Translations under genes and position numbers: made by a program | Notes under the pieces: model-generated | Told to the model about the DNA's origin: nothing | The model's database searches: none | Seen by the model: the letters and a program-made list of their open reading frames with translations, nothing else | Assembly: GCA_947175005.1 (NCBI GenBank) | Contig: CAMWLD010000032.1 | Span: 1 to 12,416 of the forward strand | From: an uncultured Ruminococcus sp. | GTDB lineage: Bacteria > Bacillota > Clostridia > Oscillospirales > Ruminococcaceae | Direction: 5' to 3' | DNA: 12,416 bases | Shown: positions 1 to 6,671 of the stretch, piece after piece | Layout: the number at the start of each line of letters is the position of its first letter | Position numbering within the stretch: the stretch's first letter is position 1

Positions 1-1
1 A

Positions 2-43
2 CTCCGCCCCTGGACCCCGCCAAAGGCTCCGCCCTTGGAACCC
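2..43. repeat. GC-rich direct and inverted repeat tract at window edge
   Basis: The octamer CTCCGCCC occurs at 2-9 and again at 27-34; the following bases also match (CTGGACCC versus TTGGAACCC). Within it, CCAAAGGC (20-27) can pair with GCCCTTGG (31-38) with one mismatch. The C-rich composition contrasts sharply with the AT-rich sequence that follows. Tracts reading roughly 'CCGCCCCTGGACCCCGCC' are, as I recall, common between genes in Ruminococcus-like genomes, but I cannot confirm the copy number here. The element probably extends past the left edge. Confidence 0.4.
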
Positions 44-74
44 GAGTGGCGTGTGTGCTCTTGGGTGGTTTTTT
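40..74 (+). terminator. Possible terminator of a gene left of the window
   Basis: ACCC and GAG (40-46) can pair with CTC and GGGT (58-66) with a two-base TT bulge, and a run of six T follows at 69-74. The arms are short and the 11-base loop is unremarkable, so this is a weak call. If real, it would end transcription entering from the left and insulate the sigma-factor gene. Confidence 0.35.
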
Positions 75-103
75 GTGCAAAAAAATTTTTTTAAAAATAG
101 CTT

Positions 104-130
104 AACAACTTTCCCTCTTTTGCTACTACT
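104..130 (+). promoter_or_regulatory. Candidate promoter of the sigma-factor gene (ECF-like)
   Basis: AACAACTTT (104-112) could be an ECF-type -35 element with its AAC core. CTACTACTTAAA (123-134) lies about 16 bases downstream, as expected for a -10 region. No good TTGACA/TATAAT pair is seen between the upstream T-run and the ribosome binding site. ECF sigma factors often autoregulate through such AAC-type promoters, so this may be the factor's own target, but it is pattern matching on one sequence. Confidence 0.3.
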
Positions 131-170
131 TAAATGAAAGGGAAACATCGGAAAAAGGAGGTACACGTAA

Positions 171-1745
171 ATGGACAAGGCCGAATGCGGCAGGCTGCTT
201 GAAGAAAATCTCGGCAAACTTTACGGCTGGGCATTCTCAAGGCTGTATGACAAGGACGAAGCCGAGGACTTAACAAGCGATATTATCTGCGCTGTACTGT
301 CGTCCGTTCACAGCTTGAAAAATGACGACGCTTTTTACGGCTTTATGTGGCGCATTGCCGAAAATGTTCTCGGCAGCAGGCTAAGGGCAAAGTCAAAGGA
401 AAACTCCCTTTTTGACAGGCAGTCGGAATATATGGGCGTATGCTTTGTGACCCCCGAAACAGACGTAGCCGAACGTGAGCAGATAAATCTCCTGCGCCGT
501 GAGCTTGCCCTGTTGTCGGGGCTGTACAGGCAGACAGCGGTATTGTTCTATTTCTACGGCAAAAGCTGTAAGGAAATTTCCGCGCTTTTAAATCTAAGCT
601 CGGAAATGGTTCGCTACTACCTTTTCCGTTCCCGTGAAATTTTAAAGGAGGGCGTTAATATGACAAGAGAATTCGGAGAAAAAAGCTATGACCCGGGCAC
701 ATTCCGCCTGGACTTCTGGGGCGGCGGCAGCAACGGTTACTGGGAAATTTTTGAACGCAAGCTCCCCGGAAATATACTGCTGGCGGCATATGAAAAGCCT
801 CTTTCCGTAAGCGAGCTTTCGGGAGAATTGGGGGTAGCCGCCCCCTATCTGGAGGACGATCTGGAAATTCTTTTAAAGCACGGTTTTATAAAAGAGACCG
901 CGGGGCGTTACCGCACGGATATAATAATTTTTTCCGACGACTACGAAAAAGAAGCGGCGAAAAAATTCAAACCCATATGCAGCGCCGCCGCCGACAAGGT
1001 AAACGAGGTCATAAATTCCGCAGCGGAAAAGGTTTCCAAAATGGATTTCCACGGCAATGATATTCCCGAAAACACTCTGAAATTCGTGCTCACCAATATG
1101 GCTGTGTTCTTCGGAATGCTGAAAGCGAATAAAAGCGTCATAGAAAAATACGGCGATTATCCTCCCCTTTCCAACGGCTCGCAGGGTTTTCTTTTCGGCT
1201 ATGACAATGATTATGTAAATCATCATTTCAACGGCATTTACGGCGAAATGATGAATTTAGAGGAAACCGCATATGTAAGTGTGGAAAATTATCGTGCGAT
1301 CGCCGACGTTCAGAAACTGGATATAACCGACTGGTATGGGACTATAGCAGCGCTTACGGGTGCGGTCACAAATGAAAAGGCAGACGAAAACAGCAGCATT
1401 CAGCTGCGCAGGGTACAGGAGGGCTTTATTAAAATAAAGGAGGGGCGTTTGACGGCGAATTTTGCGGTATTTCCCGAAAAGCTGCTGGAGAACGAGATAA
1501 AGCCTTTGCTTAGCGAGGCTATGGAAGAGACCTGCAAGTGCGCCGAGGAAATATGCGGCATTGCCGAAAAGCTACTTATCCCCCGCACGCCGAAGCCCTT
1601 GCAGAATAAATGCGGACAGCTTGCGCATATCCGCTATCAAATGGACGTTATGGCGTTTATCGTGGAAAGCTGTCTTGAAAAGGGTCATCTGAAAATGCCC
1701 GAGGGCGATTTTAAGCCCGCTATGTTCGGGGTCAAAAAGCAATAA
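171..1745 (+). CDS. Sigma-70 family (ECF-like) RNA polymerase sigma factor with long C-terminal extension
   Basis: A 524-residue protein, far longer than a normal ECF sigma factor (about 160-200 residues). Residues 8-77 match sigma region 2, including the acidic helix around DEAEDLTSDII (29-39). Residues 105-158 match region 4, with a helix-turn-helix (KEISALLNLSSEMVRYYLFR, 134-153) for -35 recognition. The remaining 365 residues hold a winged-helix-like segment (about 198-250, SVSELSGELGVAAPYLEDDLE) and then a helical domain I cannot assign. The start is secure: AAAGGAGG at 154-161 lies 9 bases before the ATG. No anti-sigma gene is adjacent, so the extension may provide the control (inference). 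Related clostridial sigma factors of this length exist, to my recollection. The gene ends at a shared hairpin facing a convergent operon. The sigma call is confident; the regulon and signal are unknown. Confidence 0.85.
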   Translation: MDKAECGRLLEENLGKLYGWAFSRLYDKDEAEDLTSDIICAVLSSVHSLKNDDAFYGFMWRIAENVLGSRLRAKSKENSLFDRQSEYMGVCFVTPETDVAEREQINLLRRELALLSGLYRQTAVLFYFYGKSCKEISALLNLSSEMVRYYLFRSREILKEGVNMTREFGEKSYDPGTFRLDFWGGGSNGYWEIFERKLPGNILLAAYEKPLSVSELSGELGVAAPYLEDDLEILLKHGFIKETAGRYRTDIIIFSDDYEKEAAKKFKPICSAAADKVNEVINSAAEKVSKMDFHGNDIPENTLKFVLTNMAVFFGMLKANKSVIEKYGDYPPLSNGSQGFLFGYDNDYVNHHFNGIYGEMMNLEETAYVSVENYRAIADVQKLDITDWYGTIAALTGAVTNEKADENSSIQLRRVQEGFIKIKEGRLTANFAVFPEKLLENEIKPLLSEAMEETCKCAEEICGIAEKLLIPRTPKPLQNKCGQLAHIRYQMDVMAFIVESCLEKGHLKMPEGDFKPAMFGVKKQ

Positions 1746-1749
1746 AAAG

Positions 1750-1778
1750 CAGCCGCAGGGAATGAGGACCTGCGGCTG
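1750..1778. terminator. Bidirectional Rho-independent terminator between convergent genes
   Basis: CAGCCGCAGG (1750-1759) and CCTGCGGCTG (1769-1778) form a perfect 10-bp stem with a 9-base loop. Read on the minus strand, the stem is followed directly by CTTTTTATT, a good U-tract for the SLH-protein operon ending at 1794. On the plus strand the following TATTTGCTGTATTTG is only moderately T-rich, but the hairpin starts 4 bases after the sigma-factor stop codon, so it probably serves both. Confidence 0.85.
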
Positions 1779-1793
1779 TATTTGCTGTATTTG

Positions 1794-3929
1794 CTATATT
1801 TTGATTATCTCATACAGGGGTTTATACTCCTTTTCATTTGCGATATAATCATAAAAAAGCTTCATGCATTCCCCTCTTGTGACAGCTCTGTCATAGTCGA
1901 ATTTTACTCCGCTTTTTATATATCCCTTTTCCTTTCCGAAGGCAATGTAAATATAATTGGAATTATCTCTTGTCACATTTTTGTAGGGCTGCTTGTATCG
2001 GGACGGGTCGTCAACGGGATAACCGTTTTTATATCCGTAGCAATCCGCAAATATCCTTGTCAGTTCCCCATAGGTAAGGTTTGAATTTATTCGGGGGTCG
2101 TCCTCGTAATGGGTCTCTCCCGTTTCCGGGTCGGTAACTTCTATGTCGCCGTATGTATCCAATGGTTCAAAGCTGCATACGTCGGTTATATCGCAAAGCT
2201 CTGCAAATTCGTTTATTGTAATGGGGTCGTCGGGGCGTAGCCTTTCATCCTTTCCGAACCGCACGCCGTATTTGAAAAGCTCCCTTATTTCCTTTTCATA
2301 TTTGTGCCCCGAAACGTCCGTGTAAAATTGCGGCTTGCTGTCTTTTGGGTCAGACTGTTCACGGTAAAAGGGCTTGCCCCATTCCGTGCAGCGCTCCCCT
2401 GTCAGGGCATTGATATAATAGGTATCGTCAAAGTAATACACAAGATATGTATACGGCTTTGTATTTGTGTCGGTAAAGCCCTTGTAATAAAGCTCGGGAG
2501 GGTCTTTTTCAAAGACCTTGCCGTATGCCTCTCTTGCAGAAAGCACCTTTCCTTTGGGGAATTCTATATCGTGATAAGTATAATCAAACCCCAGTACCTC
2601 GCCCCTTGAATCCACGGTGATATAGACCTTGTCAAACCTTGCTGGAATGCCGTTTACATAGCGGACAAATTCTACTATAGCCGTGTTGTCCTCGGGGGTA
2701 AGAGCATTCATCTCCTTGCGTCCTCCGCCGCTCAGTGTGAAGCTGCCTGCAATGTTTCCCTCAAACTTATATTCACTGCCCCATTCCCCCATAAACCGGT
2801 TCATGGCTTCTTTGGCAATTTTTACTGCGGACTTTTCATCTACAGGGGTCGTGTTTTTTGTCTTGCTGTTTTCGCCGTAGGAGTAGCTTTTGGAGAACTT
2901 CGTTATTTTCCCCGTGTAAGCGTCAAGATAAACCGTGAGATAAACGCTGTCCGCCCTGTTGTGCTTAGCCTTTCGCTCAAATTTCAGGCAGCGGAGAAGC
3001 CGCAGATCGTATTTTTCGTCAAGGGTATATTGGAGTTCGTCCTTAACAAGCTCAAGGCTGCTGTCAAGTCTTATATAGCCGTTGTCATTGACGATCTTCA
3101 AAGCCTGTTCGCTGCTTATCTGCTCCTGCCCTTTCTTAGAGGCTTTAAAAGCCTCTTTCTCGGTGTCGGTGTAATCTACCCAGAGGTCCCCATCAACCCA
3201 TCCGCCGCCGCCGCAAGTACCGACATCGAATATGCCGTCCCAGTCATAAGGCATACTGTCGGAAATTTCTTTTATATCCTTGTAATAATCCGAATATTCC
3301 CCCGAAAATGCATCAAGCATTTTTTTATCGGCGCTGCTTTTGTATAGGGGCAGCGTAAAAGCGTCATAGCTTCTCATATTCTTTTCGCTGTCAAAGGAGT
3401 AATTGCTGTAAAGCTCATATTCCGCCGCCCCGGAAAAACGGGAGGCGTAAATATCATAAATTTCCTCTCGGGTCAGAGCCTTTTTGCTGTCGGGAAATTC
3501 CGCCCCCGCCCACCATTCAGTCAGCGTTAATGACCTTAGCTCGCCGCTGTCCCTGTTTATGGTTATCCACCCGGGGCTGCCGTCTATTTCGATCCCCTGT
3601 TCCTTTCGGGTAATTTCAAAGGTAACATCTCCCCAAAGGCTGTAGTAATTGCCTATGCGCTCTAAAGCTATCTCCCCCTCCAGACCCGGGTTGAGCTTGT
3701 ATATCCACGCTCTTGCCGTTTCCTCCTGATCCTCGGGACTTAAACTTACAAGGGTGGGCTTGCGGGCATAAACGTTCGTGTCTTTGTAGCCGTAAATAAG
3801 CCCGTTCCAGTAATATACTGTCAGTTCTTCCCGATTTTTTGGGTCTGTCCATTTTATCTTATAGGAAATATTTTCGTCCCACAGCTCCGATTCCCACTCA
3901 TAATCATTTGCTCCCGCAGGAATGTTCAC
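1794..3929 (-). CDS. YcdB/YcdC-like secreted protein with SLH repeats; remnant frame of a gene interrupted upstream
   Basis: The open frame starts at a GTG (3929) that is almost certainly not the native start. The same frame continues upstream through a signal-peptide sequence from ATG 4106 but is broken by TAA at 4038-4040. The 711 residues carry repeated beta motifs ending in a D-x-x-[ST/R]-G-[EK] pattern (RDSGELRS, DAFSGEYS, DAYTGKIT, VDSRGEVLGF, ALTGERC), typical of YcdB/YcdC and PepSY-like repeats. The last 177 residues are SLH-like: YTDVSGHKYEKEI, then PYKNVTRDN and RGECMKLFYDYI, which normally bind secondary cell-wall polymers. The protein is closely paralogous to the one encoded immediately upstream on this strand. 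Long intact coding despite the stop suggests a very recent mutation, recoding or a sequence error. Without a signal peptide the product would stay in the cytoplasm. The biochemical role of these proteins is not established. Confidence 0.75.
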   Translation of the reverse strand: MNIPAGANDYEWESELWDENISYKIKWTDPKNREELTVYYWNGLIYGYKDTNVYARKPTLVSLSPEDQEETARAWIYKLNPGLEGEIALERIGNYYSLWGDVTFEITRKEQGIEIDGSPGWITINRDSGELRSLTLTEWWAGAEFPDSKKALTREEIYDIYASRFSGAAEYELYSNYSFDSEKNMRSYDAFTLPLYKSSADKKMLDAFSGEYSDYYKDIKEISDSMPYDWDGIFDVGTCGGGGWVDGDLWVDYTDTEKEAFKASKKGQEQISSEQALKIVNDNGYIRLDSSLELVKDELQYTLDEKYDLRLLRCLKFERKAKHNRADSVYLTVYLDAYTGKITKFSKSYSYGENSKTKNTTPVDEKSAVKIAKEAMNRFMGEWGSEYKFEGNIAGSFTLSGGGRKEMNALTPEDNTAIVEFVRYVNGIPARFDKVYITVDSRGEVLGFDYTYHDIEFPKGKVLSAREAYGKVFEKDPPELYYKGFTDTNTKPYTYLVYYFDDTYYINALTGERCTEWGKPFYREQSDPKDSKPQFYTDVSGHKYEKEIRELFKYGVRFGKDERLRPDDPITINEFAELCDITDVCSFEPLDTYGDIEVTDPETGETHYEDDPRINSNLTYGELTRIFADCYGYKNGYPVDDPSRYKQPYKNVTRDNSNYIYIAFGKEKGYIKSGVKFDYDRAVTRGECMKLFYDYIANEKEYKPLYEIIKI

Positions 3930-4106
3930 TCTCCTGCGGATATCCGCAATGACCTTGGGAAGCTCCTCCTTTCCGGGGTTTTCATCCTCCTCGTCGGCAG
4001 CGTAAACGGAAAGATAGTTTTTGGAAATAATCCCCGTTTAAACCACACACGCCGCAAATGCAAACGCCATAATAAAGCAAATAATTTTCCGAAATTTCAT
4101 TTTCAT
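3930..4106 (-). pseudogene. Signal-peptide-coding 5' end of the distal SLH gene, broken by in-frame TAA
   Basis: From ATG 4106 the frame reads MKMKFRKIICFIMAFAFAAC-VV, then TAA (4038-4040, codon 23), then TGIISKNYLSVYA-ADEEDENPG and on in phase into the long frame at 3929. The basic n-region, hydrophobic core and VYA-A cleavage-like site show it is a true secretion signal. The intact paralogue has the equivalent AVYA site, and a similar IP-x-G motif (EIPEG, here NIPAG) follows in both. The ribosome binding site AAGGAG (4115-4120) lies 8 bases before ATG 4106. Between the stop and 3929 no ATG, GTG or TTG occurs in frame. A single base change (for example TAA from TTA, Leu) would explain the break. 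Confidence 0.8.
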
Positions 4107-4114
4107 TGCTATCG

Positions 4115-4120
4115 CTCCTT
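4115..4120 (-). promoter_or_regulatory. Ribosome binding site overlapping the upstream stop codon
   Basis: On the minus strand the sequence reads TAAGGAGCGATAGCAATG. The TAA (4119-4121) ending the upstream SLH gene shares bases with the AAGGAG site of the next gene, whose ATG is at 4106. This arrangement implies one transcript and probable translational coupling, and it fixes the native start of the interrupted gene at 4106, not at the GTG at 3929. Confidence 0.8.
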
Positions 4121-6386
4121 ATATTTTAAATATTTCATACAACAGCTTTTTATCTCCGTCACTTGCAATATAGTCATAGATGATTTTCATGCATTCCCCG
4201 CGGGTCAGAGTCTTGTTATAGTCAAACTCGTCCCCCTTTGAAATATACCCCTGCTTCTTTGCTATGGCAATGTAGGCATAATCGGGATTATCCTTTGTAA
4301 CGTTCTTGTAGGGCTGCTTGTAGTTCGCATTGAGGCTGGGGCTGTGCTTACTGTCCTCGTAACGCCGTACAAAAAGCCTTGCCAGACCGCCGTAGGTAAG
4401 CGGTTCTTTATTTTTCGGATTTCCCAGGTGATGTGTTTCTCCCGTTTCGGGGTCGGTTGTTTCAATATAATCATATACTCCATTCGAGGAAATATTGTTT
4501 ATATTTGTAGTTTGCCAGCAAAGCTCAATAAATTCATAAACGGTTATAGGGTCGTCGGGGCGCAGCCGTTCATCATTTCCAAGCCGCACGCCGTATCTGA
4601 AAAGCTCCCTTATTTCCTTTTCGTATTTGTGCCCCGATACGTCCGTGTAATATTCCTCTTTCGCCGCCTCTTCATAATAAGGATAAGGCCTGCCGTATTC
4701 GTTATAGCGTTCCCCCGTTATTGCGTCCATATAATATGACTCCATGTACCTGTCCCAAAAATTATATGTAAGATAAATATGGGGCTTCATTTCACTGTCG
4801 GTAAATCCCACATACCCTAAATAGGGCGGCTGCTGCTTAAAAAAATTTTCCAGCGCTTCTTCCCTTGACATCACCCTGCCCCGGGGAATTTCCGCATTGC
4901 TGTAAGTGTACTCAAATCCCAGTACCTCTCCTCTTGAATCCACCTTAACATAAGCCTTGTCGAAATCTGCGGGAAGACCGTTTATATATCGCACAAGCAC
5001 TGCCGTTCCCTCCGCCGCATTTTCGGAAAGCTCTCTGCCGCGATCGTCTGTAAGCTTTTCAAACCTGTACTCCGCAGCCCTGCTTCCCATAAAATGCGCC
5101 ACAGCTTTTTTGGCAGCCGCCGCAGCGGATTTTTCATCAAGAGGTTCCTTGCTTTTTTCATTGTAATAATATTTTTTCCCAAAAGCTGCTATCTCCCCCG
5201 AAAATGCGTCAAGTTCTGCCCATAGGGAAATTTTATCCCTCGGTTCTTCCTTCGGGTCGTATTCAAATTCCACATACCGCAAAGCCCGCACTGCCGCATT
5301 ATTGTCACGGCCATAGGTTATCTTTTCCTCTTTAAGCGCAAGCCTGCCGTCAAATACGATCACTCCGTCAGCCGCCAGTATTTCCTCCGCTTTTTTTGCG
5401 GTCATATACTTGCTGCTGTCATGGGTCGCCTCGTAAAGGGCAATGTCATACTCGTCAATATCCGTTATCTCGCCGTCATCCGCACCAAGGCCGCGGCAGG
5501 TTTCAACATCATCAGCATCGCCGTATCTTCCCCAGGAATAAAGCCAGCATGTATCTGTCTGCCGCAAATCTCCACTGTAAGAGGACGTTTCTCCCGTCAG
5601 CGCGTCGATCTCGGACTTGCTGTTTTTAATTGTGTAAACAGGCAGCACATAGGGATAAAGAGCAGTCGTGCGGCTGTCGGGATCGTATTTGCCGTTATAA
5701 AAAAGCTCGTATTTCACATTAACATATGCATTTTCGGAGTATATCCCCCGGGCTTCGTCCATGGTAAGTATATTTTTCGTGTCGGGAAATGTTGCTCCCT
5801 GATACCATTCGTTCAGATAAAAATCTATCAATTCCCCATTGCTGCGATCAATGATAATGCGCCCGCTGTTATCCACAGAGATACCCTTTTCCACACGGTA
5901 TATCCTGTACTCCGTCCACCTGCTAAGGTCATAATAATCGTTTTGTCTTACAAGCTCAAACTTCCCCCGCATATCGGGATTGAGCCTGCAAATATGCTCA
6001 TAAGCTATCTTCTCCTGCTCCGCCTCGGTATTCGGAGCAAACGAGGGCTTTGAGCTGTCATAGTCGGAATATGTGGAATAGCCGTATATAAGCCCGTTGT
6101 GATACCCCACGGATATCCAGCTGTACTTTTTCTTCCATATCAAATTGTAAAATATATTGCCGTTTTCCTCCGCCGCCTCGCAGGAAAATTGTGTATAGCC
6201 CTCGGGTATCTCTGCCCTTTTTAAAACCTCCGCCTTTATTTTTTTCGCCTCGGACTTTTCGACAGCCACACGCTCCGCCCTTGCGTAAACGGCGTTTCCC
6301 TCTCCGTGCGCCGCAAGCAGCATTTCAAAGCTCCCTGCCGCCAAGGTGCACGCCAAAGCAAACGCAATTATCTTATTTATTTTCAT
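4119..6386 (-). CDS. Secreted YcdB/YcdC-like protein with C-terminal SLH repeats
   Basis: A 755-residue protein. ATG 6386 is preferred over an in-frame ATG at 6431 because it begins a clear signal peptide (MKINKIIAFALACTLAAG, with AVYA as likely cleavage site) and has AAGGGAG (6396-6402) 9 bases upstream. The mature part holds about five beta-rich modules marked by DRSNGELID, DALTGETSS, DAFSGEIAA, VDSRGEVLGF and DAITGERYN, as in YcdB/YcdC and PepSY-like proteins. Residues 579-755 are SLH-like: a clear first repeat (YTDVSGHKYEKEIRELF), a degenerate middle one (LTYGGLARLF) and a last one (PYKNVTKDN to RGECMKIIYDYI). Such repeats anchor proteins non-covalently to wall polysaccharide. It is the first gene of a two-gene operon with its paralogue, following a structured leader. 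The enzymatic or binding role is unknown. Confidence 0.85.
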   Translation of the reverse strand: MKINKIIAFALACTLAAGSFEMLLAAHGEGNAVYARAERVAVEKSEAKKIKAEVLKRAEIPEGYTQFSCEAAEENGNIFYNLIWKKKYSWISVGYHNGLIYGYSTYSDYDSSKPSFAPNTEAEQEKIAYEHICRLNPDMRGKFELVRQNDYYDLSRWTEYRIYRVEKGISVDNSGRIIIDRSNGELIDFYLNEWYQGATFPDTKNILTMDEARGIYSENAYVNVKYELFYNGKYDPDSRTTALYPYVLPVYTIKNSKSEIDALTGETSSYSGDLRQTDTCWLYSWGRYGDADDVETCRGLGADDGEITDIDEYDIALYEATHDSSKYMTAKKAEEILAADGVIVFDGRLALKEEKITYGRDNNAAVRALRYVEFEYDPKEEPRDKISLWAELDAFSGEIAAFGKKYYYNEKSKEPLDEKSAAAAAKKAVAHFMGSRAAEYRFEKLTDDRGRELSENAAEGTAVLVRYINGLPADFDKAYVKVDSRGEVLGFEYTYSNAEIPRGRVMSREEALENFFKQQPPYLGYVGFTDSEMKPHIYLTYNFWDRYMESYYMDAITGERYNEYGRPYPYYEEAAKEEYYTDVSGHKYEKEIRELFRYGVRLGNDERLRPDDPITVYEFIELCWQTTNINNISSNGVYDYIETTDPETGETHHLGNPKNKEPLTYGGLARLFVRRYEDSKHSPSLNANYKQPYKNVTKDNPDYAYIAIAKKQGYISKGDEFDYNKTLTRGECMKIIYDYIASDGDKKLLYEIFKI

Positions 6387-6395
6387 AAAAACACG

Positions 6396-6402
6396 CTCCC
6401 TT
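6396..6402 (-). promoter_or_regulatory. Ribosome binding site deciding the start at 6386
   Basis: AAGGGAG on the minus strand, 9 bases before ATG 6386. The alternative ATG at 6431 lies inside the end of the structured leader, would put 15 residues with charged side chains before the signal peptide, and has no comparable site upstream. Confidence 0.75.
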
Positions 6403-6422
6403 GATTTGATCTCTATGAAAAC

Positions 6423-6519
6423 GCCGATCAAACCGTCTTAACCGGTTTTTAAAATTTGCAAATGGTTAGGAGAGGCAGCTTTTCCACTGCCTGCGGCAGA
6501 GGAAAAGCCTTTGATCGGC
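6423..6519 (-). promoter_or_regulatory. Structured 5' leader of the SLH-protein operon, candidate cis-acting RNA
   Basis: On the minus strand a 10-base closing helix is possible: GCCGATCAAA (6519-6510) with TTTGATCGGC (6432-6423), enclosing 77 bases. Just inside it sits a strong hairpin (6508-6478): 8 bp GCTTTTCC/GGAAAAGC, one T-T mismatch, 5 bp CTGCC/GGCAG, and a 3-base loop. A third helix, TAACC (6468-6464) with GGTTA (6443-6439), would make a three-way junction. A competing hairpin, AGGCAG with CTGCCT (6492-6487 and 6478-6473), shares bases with the strong one, so two states are conceivable. The closing helix ends about 20 bases before the ribosome binding site. I recognise no known riboswitch consensus. 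Function is inference; the pairings are visible in the sequence. Confidence 0.4.
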
Positions 6520-6529
6520 AGTTCCTATA

Positions 6530-6538
6530 TCTATAACA
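6530..6538 (-). promoter_or_regulatory. Candidate extended -10 promoter of the SLH-protein operon
   Basis: Minus-strand TGT-TATAGA (6538-6530) resembles an extended -10 box. No convincing -35 hexamer lies 16-18 bases upstream; that stretch is only T-rich (around 6551-6560). Initiation here would start the transcript a few bases before the closing helix of the structured leader, which is the main reason to list it. Confidence 0.35.
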
Positions 6539-6610
6539 CAACTCACAAAGGAAAAATTTCTCAAAAAAATCAGGAATTAACAAAAAATTAACAATTTTAT
6601 TTTTAAAGAA

Positions 6611-6650
6611 CCGAGGCCGTGTCTGCAAAATATACAAACATCAGCCTCGG
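6611..6650 (-). terminator. Rho-independent terminator after the EAL gene
   Basis: On the minus strand CCGAGGC (6650-6644) pairs with GCCTCGG (6617-6611). The stem continues inward with two further pairs (one a wobble), a bulged A, then TGTTTG/CAGACA with one G-U wobble, giving about 15 pairs around a 9-base loop. TTCTTTAAAAATAAAA follows. It lies 22 bases after the EAL stop codon and separates that gene from the SLH operon. Confidence 0.7.
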
Positions 6651-6671
6651 AAAGTCTGAACTATGTGACCG

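Noticed and set aside
3927..3965. Translation restart at GTG 3929 as the genuine start of the distal SLH protein
   Set aside because: The AGGAG next to it leaves only one base of spacing, and a better AAAGGAGG-like stretch lies more than 30 bases upstream. The preceding codons continue a secretion signal in the same frame, so the GTG is an internal Val codon.
4041..4106. Lipoprotein signal (Cys near the end of the hydrophobic core)
   Set aside because: FAAC lacks the usual Leu at -3, and a VYA-A type cleavage site occurs further on, as in the paralogue.
6387..6431. Start of the proximal SLH protein at ATG 6431
   Set aside because: It adds 15 charged residues ahead of a clear signal peptide and lacks a ribosome binding site; ATG 6386 has one.
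6423..6519. Known riboswitch (cyclic-di-GMP, cobalamin, SAM, TPP, T-box) in the SLH operon leader
   Set aside because: None of the conserved core sequences I know for these classes is present; only the helices are seen.
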